Below, piece after piece: positions 1-9,939 of a DNA stretch of 64,000 bases (positions are counted from its first letter, which is position 1; each line of letters begins with the position of its first letter). The DNA is from Streptomyces flavochromogenes. Its GTDB lineage: Bacteria; Actinomycetota; Actinomycetes; Streptomycetales; Streptomycetaceae. The stretch lies in contig NZ_JNZO01000029.1 of assembly GCF_000717595.1 (NCBI RefSeq), positions 34,798 through 98,797 on the forward strand. Direction: 5' to 3'. Made by a program: the position numbers and the translations under genes. Under the pieces are notes generated by a model. It had not been told where the DNA came from. It did no database searches and saw nothing but the letters and a program-made list of their open reading frames with translations.

Positions 1-1
1 A

Positions 2-142
2 CTCTTCGGCGATCCGGGTCTGTCACCGTCGGACGCCTGGCCGATGCAGTATCCGGTGTGGGCGTCACTGATCTACTCCGTTCTGATCGTCGCCGTCTTC
101 CGGACCCTGTCCGTCCGTAAGTACCGGCGCGCGAACGGCTGA
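2..142 (+). CDS. ABC-2 type transporter permease, C-terminal fragment
   Basis: An open frame enters from the left edge and ends at TGA 140-142, giving the last 46 residues of a protein. It reads as a DPxPxxAWPMQYPVWAS loop, one hydrophobic segment (LIYSVLIVAVF) and a short basic tail (SVRKYRR). That layout is typical of the last transmembrane helix of ABC-2 (DrrB-like) exporter permeases. The substrate cannot be inferred, and the partner ATPase would lie to the left of the window. It converges with greA across a strong hairpin. Confidence 0.55.
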   Translation, partial: LFGDPGLSPSDAWPMQYPVWASLIYSVLIVAVFRTLSVRKYRRANG

Positions 143-211
143 CGCTCCACCCCGCTTGTGGCGCGATGCCGGGCCGCACCTGCCTCATCGGCACAGGACG
201 CGCGCGTGCGG

Positions 212-249
212 CACGAAGGGCCGGCCCCGGGTGGGGCCGGCCCTTCGTG
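212..249. terminator. Bidirectional intrinsic terminator, permease/greA
   Basis: A perfect 17-bp inverted repeat (212-228 and 233-249) with a 4-nt loop lies between two convergent genes. It should stop transcripts from both sides. There is no U-tract, which is usual in Streptomyces. Confidence 0.85.
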
Positions 250-262
250 GAGATCAGGTGCC

Positions 263-760
263 TCAGCCGGTGTACGGCTTCGCGCTGAGGATCTTGACCG
301 TGGCCTTCTTGCCGTTCGGCAGCTCGTACTCGGCGTCGTCACCGGCCTTCTTGCCGTTGACGCCGACGCCGAGCGGCGACTGCGGCGAGTAGGTCTCGAT
401 GTCGCCGCTCGCGTACTCGCGGGAGGCGAGCAGGAAGGTCATCGTGTCGTTCTCGTCGCCGTCGAAGGCGATGGTGACGACCATGCCCGGCTCGACGACG
501 CCGTCGTCCGCCGGTGCCTCGCCGACCTTGGCGTGCTCGAGGAGCTGGGTCAGCTGCCGGATGCGGAGCTCCTGCTTGCCCTGCTCCTCCTTGGCCGCGT
601 GGTACCCGCCGTTCTCGCGCAGGTCCCCCTCTTCGCGGGCGGCGGCGATCTTGATGGTGATCTCCGTGCGCGCGGGACCAGACAGGTACTCAAGCTCGTC
701 CTTGAGCTTGTTGTACGCCTCCTGGGTGAGCCAGGTGACGTTGTCGCTGGTCTGGGTCAC
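263..760 (-). CDS. greA: Transcription elongation factor GreA
   Basis: GreA enters the secondary channel of RNA polymerase and stimulates cleavage of backtracked transcripts. The 165-residue protein has the usual GreA length. It has an N-terminal coiled-coil hairpin whose tip carries acidic residues (EEGDLRENGGYHAAKEEQ) and a C-terminal FKBP-like domain with SPLGVGVNGKKAGD. I chose GTG at 760 because GAGGAG lies 5 nt upstream; an in-frame ATG at 790 has no such site. The gene is monocistronic and ends at a strong hairpin shared with the convergent permease. Confidence 0.95.
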   Translation of the reverse strand: MTQTSDNVTWLTQEAYNKLKDELEYLSGPARTEITIKIAAAREEGDLRENGGYHAAKEEQGKQELRIRQLTQLLEHAKVGEAPADDGVVEPGMVVTIAFDGDENDTMTFLLASREYASGDIETYSPQSPLGVGVNGKKAGDDAEYELPNGKKATVKILSAKPYTG

Positions 761-949
761 AGGTGCTCCTCGTAGGTACTGGGAATACAAAGCATCGCCC
801 TACACGGGAAAGCTCTGCTGTCCCGGGTGGGCGAAACCACGAGCCTAACAATGAGTGGCGGAAAGCGGGAGGACATAACCATCGGGATGGCGTCACCCCA
901 GGTCACCGGGGTGACTCGCCGGGACTCGACACCCGGTCCCTACCCACCG

Positions 950-1351
950 CTACCGAGCCGTACACCCCATGAGCTCCGCGCTGGTCGCGCGGGCGGTCGT
1001 GCGCAGCGAGTAGACGCGGTCGACCCGGGTCGCGGGGTCGTCGACCCGGACGTCCTTGCGGGCCACCTCGGCGCCGTCCTCGGAGCGGGAGCGCAGGGTG
1101 CAGACGCCCTTGACGTCCTCGTCCTTGCGGATCTCCAGGTGCACCTGCACCTCGGTGGAGCTCACCACGTCGAACTTGATCATCTCGGCGCTGATCTTGC
1201 TGTCGACGACGTAGTGCCAGCCGAACCAGCCCATCAGGCCGAGGAAGAGGACGCCGAGCACCGCGCCCGTGATCTTGAGCTTGCGGTCGGCCGCCTCGTC
1301 CGCGGAGCGACCGTAACGCCCCTCGGGCAGCTGCTCTCGCACCGCGCTCAT
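950..1351 (-). CDS. DUF4307 membrane protein
   Basis: A 133-residue protein with a basic cytoplasmic N-terminus, one transmembrane helix at about residues 29-50 (ITGAVLGVLFLGLMGWFGW) and an extracytoplasmic domain of about 80 residues with two cysteines (CTLRS and GCTAR). This matches the actinobacterial DUF4307 family, of unknown function, which I recall next to mca and greA in other streptomycetes. The ATG at 1351 has GAGAGG upstream; an in-frame ATG at 1390 does not. It is divergent from mca, sharing about 100 bp of promoter region. Confidence 0.85.
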   Translation of the reverse strand: MSAVREQLPEGRYGRSADEAADRKLKITGAVLGVLFLGLMGWFGWHYVVDSKISAEMIKFDVVSSTEVQVHLEIRKDEDVKGVCTLRSRSEDGAEVARKDVRVDDPATRVDRVYSLRTTARATSAELMGCTAR

Positions 1352-1449
1352 GATCGATCCTCTCGAAGCCGGGGGTGGCGGAATTTTCACTCCCCCGATT
1401 CCGTCACTATAGAGACCACCCTCCGCGTCGAATCACTGAGGATCGAGTC

Positions 1450-2331
1450 TTGACTGAGCAGCTGCGACTGATGGCCGTTCACGCCCACCCCGACGACGAG
1501 TCGAGCAAGGGTGCGGCCACGATGGCCAAGTACGTGTCCGAGGGGGTGGACGTCATGGTCGTGACGTGCACGGGCGGCGAGCGCGGCTCGGTCCTGAACC
1601 CCCAGCTCCAGGGTGACGCCTATGTCGAGGCGAACATCCACGAGGTGCGCCGCAAGGAGATGGACGAGGCCCGCGAGATCCTCGGCGTCTCCCAGGAATG
1701 GCTGGGCTTCGTCGACTCGGGCCTGCCCGAGGGCGACCCGCTGCCGCCGCTCCCCGAGGGCTGCTTCGCCCTGGAGGACGTCGACACCGCGGCCGGGGAA
1801 CTGGTCCGCAAGATCCGCTCCTTCCGTCCGCAGGTCGTCACGACCTACGACGAGAACGGCGGGTACCCGCACCCCGACCACATCATGACCCACAAGATCA
1901 CGATGGTGGCCTTCGACGGCGCGACCGACACCGAGAAGTACCCGGAGGCCGAGTTCGGCCCGGTCTGGCAGCCCCTGAAGCTCTACTACAACCAGGGCTT
2001 CAACCGGCCCAGGACCGTCGCCCTGCACGAGGCGCTCCTCGCGCGCGGCCTGGAGTCCCCGTACGGCGAGTGGCTGGAGCGCTGGAAGGAGTTCGGCGGC
2101 AAGGAGCGGACGCTGACCACGCACGTCCCCTGCGCGGACTTCTTCGAGATCCGCGACAAGGCCCTGATCGCCCACCGCACCCAGATCGACCCCGACGGCG
2201 GCTGGTTCCGCGTCCCGATGGACATCCAGAAGGAGGTCTGGCCGACGGAGGAGTACGAGCTCAGCAAGGCGCTGGTGCCGACCTCCCTCCCCGAGGAAGA
2301 TCTCTTCGCGGGCATCCGCGACAATGCCTGA
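1450..2331 (+). CDS. mca: Mycothiol S-conjugate amidase Mca
   Basis: Mca is a zinc amidase that cleaves mycothiol S-conjugates to glucosamine-inositol and a mercapturic acid that is exported; it works in cytosolic detoxification. The 293-residue protein has the PIG-L/LmbE zinc site: HPDDE near the N-terminus (H13, D16) and YPHPDH with H144 as the third ligand. The start is TTG at 1450, with GAGGA about 8 nt upstream; the open frame extends further left but without a plausible start. A small membrane protein follows immediately and is probably translationally coupled. Confidence 0.95.
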   Translation: MTEQLRLMAVHAHPDDESSKGAATMAKYVSEGVDVMVVTCTGGERGSVLNPQLQGDAYVEANIHEVRRKEMDEAREILGVSQEWLGFVDSGLPEGDPLPPLPEGCFALEDVDTAAGELVRKIRSFRPQVVTTYDENGGYPHPDHIMTHKITMVAFDGATDTEKYPEAEFGPVWQPLKLYYNQGFNRPRTVALHEALLARGLESPYGEWLERWKEFGGKERTLTTHVPCADFFEIRDKALIAHRTQIDPDGGWFRVPMDIQKEVWPTEEYELSKALVPTSLPEEDLFAGIRDNA

Positions 2332-2569
2332 CATGAGCGCACACCTGGCACTGACCCAGCTTGTCCCCTTCGCCGCCGAAGAGCTGGACGAGAACAAGGT
2401 GACCCCCGGCGTCCTCGGCTTCGTCGTCTTCGCGGTGCTGGCCGTCGCGGTCTGGCAGCTGATGAAGTCGATGAACCGCCACATGGGCAAGGTCACCTTC
2501 GAGGAGGCCCCCGACCCGGCCGTCGCCTCGGAGACCCCGGCCCCCTCGGCCGGTCCCGCCGGCAAGTAG
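2324..2569 (+). CDS. Small single-pass membrane protein downstream of mca
   Basis: An 81-residue protein with one helix at about 29-49 (VLGFVVFAVLAVAVWQLMKSM) and an Ala/Pro-rich cytoplasmic tail ending PSAGPAGK. ATG 2324 overlaps the mca stop; ATG 2333 lies just after it and is equally possible. Neither has a good ribosome binding site, which points to coupling with mca. I know of no assigned function. A perfect hairpin follows the stop, so mca and this gene form one transcript. Confidence 0.75.
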   Translation: MPDMSAHLALTQLVPFAAEELDENKVTPGVLGFVVFAVLAVAVWQLMKSMNRHMGKVTFEEAPDPAVASETPAPSAGPAGK

Positions 2570-2576
2570 CCGACCC

Positions 2577-2615
2577 GCCCCCGGGCCCGTACCCCAGCGG
2601 TACGGGCCCGGGGGC
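2577..2615 (+). terminator. Intrinsic terminator after the mca unit
   Basis: A perfect 17-bp stem (2577-2593 and 2599-2615) with a 5-nt loop, 8 nt after the stop of the small membrane gene. It also sits downstream of the convergent STAND gene, so it may serve both. Confidence 0.85.
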
Positions 2616-2680
2616 GCCGTCGTGCGACGGCGGGCCACTCCCGTGGCACGGCCCGGGGCCGCCGCCCCGGAACGGCGGGG

Positions 2681-5600
2681 CTACCCCACCGGCACCCCCA
2701 GGACCTCCCGGGCGTGCCGGTTCGGCACCATGCCCAGGTCCCAGGCCTGCCAGGGCGTCGACGGGTGGATGCCCCGGCCCAGGATCACCGTGTACGCCTC
2801 CGCGCAGTCGTCGAGCCGCGGGTCCCGCGCCGGATGCCGGTCCGCGATCAGCGCGGCGAGCTCCTCGCGCGCCGTGACCGTCCCCGGCTCCGGGCTCCCC
2901 GGGACCGCGTGCGGGAGCAGCGTGCAGCGCAGGAAGCGCGCCCAGTCCGCGCCCCGCAGGTCGCCGTACGAGCCGAACAGCGCGCGGGCCTCGTCGCACA
3001 GCCCGAGCGCCTGCGGCACCCGGGCGTTGCCGGCGTCGATGATCGCCAGCTCCAGGGAGGTCCAGGCCTCCCCGTGCGGCAGCCCGATCCGTTGGAAGTC
3101 GGCCCGCGCGTCCACGAGCAGCTGCCGGGCGAAGCCCGAATTGCGCAGACCGCCGGTGCGGGCCGCGAGCTGGTCACGAGTGACCCTCCCCGAATGGTGC
3201 CGGGCACTGGCCAGCCCGTACACGTCCCGCATCCGCGAGAACATCGTCCGCGCCCGGCCCAGCTCCCGCACCGCGTCGTCCCGGTCGCCGCGCTCCTCCA
3301 GCGCATGGGCCAGGTGGAACAGCGTCCACGCCTCCCCGCGCGCGTCCTCCTGCTCCCGGTGCCGGGCGAGCGCCCCGCGCAGCCCCTCGACGGCCGGCTC
3401 CGCGTCCCCGGCGGCGAGCCGCGCCCGGGCCAGCTGGGTCAGCGCCCAGGCCTCGCCGCGCCCGTCATGGATCCGCCCGTAGCCGTCGAGGGCCTCCCGC
3501 AGCCCGGCCTCCGCGCCCGGCACGTCACCCCGCAGCAGCAGCACCTGACCCCGCTGGAAGTGCGCCCACGCCTGGCCGTGCGGGGACTCGTGCTCCCGGT
3601 GCAGCGCGAGCGACCGGTCGAGCAGCGCCGTCGCCTCCGCCAGGTTCCCCCGGTCCCGCTCCACGGCCGCGAGCGCGTGCAGCGTCCAGCCCCGGTCGGC
3701 GGCGAGCGCCGCCGGCTCCTGGAGCGCGAGCGCCTCCCGCAGCCGGGCCGCCGCGTCCGTGAGCCGGCCCTGGTGGTGCAGGGTGATGCCGAGCGAGCAG
3801 AGCGCGAGCGCCGCCCCCGGGTCCTGGTGGGCCTCCTGGTAGAGCGACACCACGGACGTCAGGGTCGTCCGTGCCTTGTCGAGCTCGCCCAGCTGCCGGG
3901 CCGCGATGCCGGTCCGCCACTGCACCGAGCGGGACAGCTGGCCCTGCCCGACGGACTCGGCCAGTTCGTTGATCTCGCCGAGCCGGTAGAGGTCGCCGCG
4001 CAGCAGGCAGTAGTCGCAGAGCGCGCCCAGCAGATCGAGCACGGTCTGCTGGTCGACGCCCTCCGTGTGCCGCAGGGCCGCCGTGATGAAGCTGGACTCC
4101 TCGTCGAGCCAGCTCAAGGCCGCCTCCAGGGAACCGAACCCGTGCCCGTCGAAACGGTCGGCGCGGGTCGACATCTTGCCGTCGACCATCCGGATCACCG
4201 CGTCCGCGAGCTCCGCGTAGTTCCGTATCAACCGCTCCTGCGCCGCCGCGATCTCCGCAGTGTCCTCCTCGTCGAGGAGCCGTACCGCCGCGAAGCCGCG
4301 GACCGCGTCGTGCAGCCGGTAACGCTCCCCACGCACCGGGGCGAGCAGCCCCGCCGCGGCCAGCTCCCGCAGCAGCCGGGCGCCCTCGGCGCCGCTCCCG
4401 TCGAGCAGCGCGGCGGCGGCCGCGGCGCCGAGGGAGGCACGTCCGGCGAGCGACAGCCGCCGGAGCAGCCGTCTCGCCTCGTCGTCGAGATCGACGAAGT
4501 ACCGTGCCCACAGGGCGCGTTCGACCGGGGCATCGCCCCACCCCGGCCGGCCCAGCACCTCCGCGAGATCGTCCATGGACCGCCGTCCCAACAGGGAACC
4601 CGCCGCCCGCAGCGCCAGCGGAAGCCCGCCGCACAGCTCCCGGATACGGTCGAGCGCCTCCGCGTCGTACGGCTCGGGGGCCATAGCCCCGCCCGCCGCC
4701 CGCAACAGCTCCTCCGCCCCGGCCGCGTCGAGCGCCGCGACCGGCAGGACGTGCGCGACCACGTCCCCCAGGTCCAGCGGCTCCCGGCAGGTCACCAGGA
4801 TTAGGCTCTCCGAGCGCTCCGGGAGCAGCGCCCGCACCTGGGCCGCGTCCACGGCGTCGTCCAGGATCACCGTCACCGGCACCCCGGTCAGCTGCCGCTG
4901 GTACAACTCCGTGAGCCGCGCCACCTGCCGGTCGGCCGTGGCGCCCTCCCGGAAGAGGAGCCGCTCGCGCGGGGCCCCGAGCCGGTTGAGCAGGTGGAGC
5001 AGCGCCTCCCTGGTCGCGAGTGGCCGCTCGCCGCTCGCGCCGCCGCGCAGGTCCACCACGCACGCGCCGCGGAACTGGTCGCGGAGCGCGTGCGCCGCCC
5101 GTACCGCGAGCGCCGTCCGCCCGGACCCGGGCTCGCCGTGCAGCAGGACCACCGTCGGCCGGGTCTCCGCCGAGGCGCGCCCCGTCTGCACCCACCGGGT
5201 GATCCGTGCCAGCTCCTCCCGCCGGCCCGCGAAATCCCCACCGGGGTCGGGCAGATGCCCGAAGGAACGCTCCAGTACGGCCCGTCGCCGGGCCGCCGCG
5301 CTCCGATCGGCCCCGCGCAGCCGCTCGGGCCGCGACGCCGCCGCCCGTCGGTCCCAGGAGGACCTGTTCTCGGGGTCGTCCGGCAGCGGGCCCCGCCCGC
5401 TCCCGACGCCGACCCCGCCGACCCCACCGGCCCCGCCGGACCGGTCTCCCGCCTCCGCCGGGGGTACGTCCCCGTTCCCGCCGGCCTGCGACACCCGCTC
5501 GCGCTCCAGGAACGGGCGCATGCCCCGTAGCTCCAGAGCCGTCATCCAGCGGACCCGCGCCGCCTCGACGGCACCGTCCGGCACCGCCGTTGCCGTGGCC

Positions 5601-6010
5601 GCCGTCGGCGCGACCGGCCCGGGCCGTCCCGCGGTCGCCCTGAGCACCGTCGCCGCCGCGCCCGCCACCGCCACCACCGCGCCCGCGCCGAGCGCGGTCC
5701 CGGCCGTCGTGCCGAGCGCCAGGTCCGCGCCGACCGCGGCGACGGCCGCGACTCCGGCGACGAGCGCGGGACCGCCGAACACCGGCCCGGAGGAACGGTT
5801 CGCCGCGGTCCGGGCGCCGGCCTCCCCCTCCTCCACGGCCCGTACGTACGCGGCGTACTCCTCGCCCGCGCCCGCCGCCATCGAGTCCAGCGCGGCCCGG
5901 CCCCGGGCGAGCAGGGCCTCCGCGCCCGCCCGGCTCCCGGAGTTCCGCAACTCCTCCTCCACAGCCCGTTCCCACAGCCGCTCAGCCTCGGCCCGATGGC
6001 TGTCCCGCAT
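2681..6010 (-). CDS. STAND-class NB-ARC/TPR protein with N-terminal membrane hairpin
   Basis: A 1109-residue signal-transduction NTPase. After a charged N-terminus (about 1-75) come two hydrophobic stretches (about 80-125), then an Ala/Pro-rich linker. The NB-ARC domain follows: Walker A GEPGSGRTAL near residue 290, a Walker B/kinase-2 strand VTVILDDAVD, the LILVTCRE strand and the GGLPLALR motif. The C-terminal half is a long TPR-type superhelix with recurring W-A-L/A-G patterns. The family typically oligomerises when ATP and a ligand bind; the ligand here is unknown. ATG 6010 is chosen because GGAGGGG precedes it; the open frame reaches 6160 with no start signal. There is no DNA-binding domain, unlike AfsR/SARP proteins. 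Confidence 0.85.
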   Translation of the reverse strand: MRDSHRAEAERLWERAVEEELRNSGSRAGAEALLARGRAALDSMAAGAGEEYAAYVRAVEEGEAGARTAANRSSGPVFGGPALVAGVAAVAAVGADLALGTTAGTALGAGAVVAVAGAAATVLRATAGRPGPVAPTAATATAVPDGAVEAARVRWMTALELRGMRPFLERERVSQAGGNGDVPPAEAGDRSGGAGGVGGVGVGSGRGPLPDDPENRSSWDRRAAASRPERLRGADRSAAARRRAVLERSFGHLPDPGGDFAGRREELARITRWVQTGRASAETRPTVVLLHGEPGSGRTALAVRAAHALRDQFRGACVVDLRGGASGERPLATREALLHLLNRLGAPRERLLFREGATADRQVARLTELYQRQLTGVPVTVILDDAVDAAQVRALLPERSESLILVTCREPLDLGDVVAHVLPVAALDAAGAEELLRAAGGAMAPEPYDAEALDRIRELCGGLPLALRAAGSLLGRRSMDDLAEVLGRPGWGDAPVERALWARYFVDLDDEARRLLRRLSLAGRASLGAAAAAALLDGSGAEGARLLRELAAAGLLAPVRGERYRLHDAVRGFAAVRLLDEEDTAEIAAAQERLIRNYAELADAVIRMVDGKMSTRADRFDGHGFGSLEAALSWLDEESSFITAALRHTEGVDQQTVLDLLGALCDYCLLRGDLYRLGEINELAESVGQGQLSRSVQWRTGIAARQLGELDKARTTLTSVVSLYQEAHQDPGAALALCSLGITLHHQGRLTDAAARLREALALQEPAALAADRGWTLHALAAVERDRGNLAEATALLDRSLALHREHESPHGQAWAHFQRGQVLLLRGDVPGAEAGLREALDGYGRIHDGRGEAWALTQLARARLAAGDAEPAVEGLRGALARHREQEDARGEAWTLFHLAHALEERGDRDDAVRELGRARTMFSRMRDVYGLASARHHSGRVTRDQLAARTGGLRNSGFARQLLVDARADFQRIGLPHGEAWTSLELAIIDAGNARVPQALGLCDEARALFGSYGDLRGADWARFLRCTLLPHAVPGSPEPGTVTAREELAALIADRHPARDPRLDDCAEAYTVILGRGIHPSTPWQAWDLGMVPNRHAREVLGVPVG

Positions 6011-6311
6011 CTGCGTCCCCCTCCGCGCGTGCCCGACCGTCCGTCCCTGAGGCCCTGTCAGACCCCGGTCCGTGCGCGTCCAGTGTGCTGTGCGGGGCGT
6101 GATGGCGCGAGAGCGGAGTACGGAGGGGAGGGCTGCGGTGGGCCGGTCGGCAGGGCGCACTCACCGTGTTCCACGACCGCCTGGGCTACGCCGGCGGAGA
6201 TCCGGCTGACGGCACGGATCGCGGTTCTGGAGGTGACGGGCGTCGACGGGTCGTACGGGGGAGAGCCCGCACCACGCGCTCCCGGGAGATGCCGGTCGTT
6301 CCGGAGCGGCG
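6011..6311. other. Intergenic region between STAND gene and ABC remnant
   Basis: About 300 bp between divergent units. I see no convincing gene. It probably holds the STAND promoter, but I could not pick a clear -35/-10 pair. Confidence 0.4.
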
Positions 6312-6674
6312 GTGAGCGACGTGCCGGCGATCGCCGCCGAGGACGCCACGGTCGTCCTCGACGGGACCACCCTCCTCGCGCCGACGACGTTCGAGGTGAT
6401 GCCCGGCGCTTTCTGGTGCCTCACCGGAAGCAACGGCTCCGGGAAGACGACCCTCCTGCGGGCCTTCCTGGGCAGCCGCAGGCTGACGGACGGCGCCGTC
6501 CTCGTGCGCGGCGAGAGCGTCGACATGGCCAGGCCCCGGCACCGGCGCCTGATCGCCTCGCTCGTCGAACCGATCCCCGTCGCCCGTGACATCACGCTCC
6601 GCGAGCAGGTGACCCTGGTCGCCGCCTCCTGGTACGGCAACACCACGGAGACCGCCGAACGCGCCGACGAGGCG
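6312..6674 (+). pseudogene. ABC transporter ATPase, N-terminal half only (truncated)
   Basis: GTG 6312 has GGAG 5 nt upstream and opens a normal ABC ATPase N-terminus with Walker A GSNGSGKTTLL and a Q-loop region (RRLIASLVEP). After about residue 120 (TETAERADEA) the frame turns into unrelated Arg/Pro-rich sequence. The signature motif, Walker B and H-loop are all absent. The following bases, read in another frame, encode the end of a membrane permease. The simplest reading is an internal deletion joining the ATPase start to the permease end, so no working ATPase is made. Confidence 0.8.
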
Positions 6675-7257
6675 CGGCCACCTCGCCCAGGGTGCGGTCC
6701 GCGCGGCCCGCACCCGGGGGCGCGCGATCGCTGCCGCGGTGTTCCTGCCGGCCGGCGGCGCCCTGCTGACGCTCGGCGTCGCCGAGCCGGACGCCCGCCT
6801 CGCGACCCTGTCCTGGACGGCCGGCGCGGTCGGCGTGCACCTGGGGTCCGGGTGGGTCGGCGAGAGCCGGCGCGGACTGCGTGACGAACCGACCCTTGCC
6901 CCGCTGCTCGGGGAGGGGTGGGGCGGGATGCTCGCCCGCACCCTGGCCTGGCCCGCCGTCGCCGTGGTGCTCGCGCTGGGCGCCAGGTTCCTGCGCGAGA
7001 TGAAGACGAACCTGCCCGTCGCACTGCTCCTTCCCGTCGTCACGCCGCTGGGCGACCTCTCCGCCCTCCGCGTCTTCGTGTGGCAGTTCGACGGACTCGT
7101 CGTCGTCCTGGCCGGCGTCCTCGTGATGAACGGGACGCCGTCCGCGTCCGGCGCCGCGCTGGTCGCGCTCGGTGCGGCCGCCTGCTGCGTCTGGGCGGGC
7201 CTGCGCCGCACCGGGTGGTCCCTCCGGCCCTTCGTCACCCGTCTCGGCCGGGTGTAG
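6673..7257 (+). pseudogene. ABC permease-type membrane protein, C-terminal remnant
   Basis: In a different frame from the ATPase fragment, the sequence from RGHLAQGAVRAARTRGRAI to the stop at 7257 reads as the end of a multi-pass membrane protein. It has at least four hydrophobic segments (near [57 protein letters not shown]). A GTG at 6739 opens 172 residues, but no ribosome binding site supports it. Together with the half ATPase it looks like a deleted two-gene ABC exporter. Confidence 0.65.
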
Positions 7258-7275
7258 CGACGCCCCACGGGAGTG

Positions 7276-7295
7276 GCCCCCGGTCCGCCGGGGGC
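7276..7295 (+). terminator. Hairpin after the ABC remnant
   Basis: An 8-bp GC stem (7276-7283 and 7288-7295) lies 18 nt after the permease remnant and before the YyaL gene. It is probably the surviving terminator of the old transporter operon. Confidence 0.5.
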
Positions 7296-7339
7296 ACGGG
7301 TCGCGCGCGACTCCGGGGCGGCAGGGCAGGATGGACTCC

Positions 7340-9361
<2,022 letters not shown>

Positions 9362-9378
9362 GGCCTCCGGAACGGGGA

Positions 9379-9416
9379 CGGCCCCGCGACCCCTCCGAGG
9401 AGGGGCGGCGGGGCCG
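9379..9416. terminator. Terminator between YyaL gene and rodlin 1
   Basis: An outer 9-bp stem (9379-9387 and 9408-9416) encloses a second GC hairpin. It sits between convergent genes and can serve both. Confidence 0.75.
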
Positions 9417-9437
9417 CACCGTGCCGGGCGTCGTCGC

Positions 9438-9845
9438 TCAGCTGTTGCCGGCGCCGTTGCCGGACAGCACGGGGATGTCGCTGAGGATGTGCGACAGCGG
9501 CTCGTCACCCTTGGCCTGGGTGGAGTTCTCGGTGCACTGCTGGTTCTGCGGGGAGGACAGGACGTTGACGTCCTGGACCGCGATCGGGATGAGGCCGATG
9601 AGCGAACCGGCGTTGACCTTGGCCGGCAGGCCGACGCACGGCTTGTTCAGGGAGCCCTGAACGAGCGCGAACTGCGGGCTCATGTTGCCGTGGGTGGCCG
9701 AGTTGCCGAACTCCTGGTGGGCGCCGTTGCCGCTGAGCGACGTGGTGCCGCCGTCGTCGGCGATGGCGAGCGCCTGTCCGGCACCCGCCGCCGTCGCGCC
9801 GAGCACCGACGCGGCCACAGCAGCCGTAGCCAACAGCTTCTTCAT
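9438..9845 (-). CDS. rdl: Rodlin 1 (secreted sheath protein)
   Basis: Rodlins are secreted proteins that organise chaplin fibrils into the rodlet layer of aerial hyphae and spores. This 135-residue protein has a Sec signal peptide (cut near ALA-IADDGG, residue 27-28) and the rodlin signatures [28 protein letters not shown] and a C-terminal block with [19 protein letters not shown]. Two cysteines are present in the mature part. The ATG has GAAAGG upstream. It is nearly identical over long stretches to rodlin 2. A GGAAC-N16-AGTTGA promoter lies about 50 nt upstream. Confidence 0.93.
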   Translation of the reverse strand: MKKLLATAAVAASVLGATAAGAGQALAIADDGGTTSLSGNGAHQEFGNSATHGNMSPQFALVQGSLNKPCVGLPAKVNAGSLIGLIPIAVQDVNVLSSPQNQQCTENSTQAKGDEPLSHILSDIPVLSGNGAGNS

Positions 9846-9893
9846 TGTTCAGGCCTTTCGGATCGTGGCCCGCTGAGTGCCGAGCCGTGCTGA

Positions 9894-9920
9894 TCAACTG
9901 GTCAGCGGTGCGGAGGTTCC
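9894..9920 (-). promoter_or_regulatory. Sigma-BldN-type promoter of rodlin 1
   Basis: On the minus strand GGAAC (9916-9920), a 16-nt spacer and AGTTGA (9894-9899) lie 48 nt before the rodlin 1 start. The same boxes and spacing recur at the other two rodlins. It lies between the rodlin and the end of the LCP gene. Confidence 0.7.
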
Positions 9921-9939
9921 GCGAAGTCCACCGGACGGA

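Noticed and set aside
1384..1416. TTTTCA/CTATAGA-like promoter for mca
   Set aside because: Boxes are approximate and spacing is ambiguous on both strands of the divergent region; too weak to list as a site.
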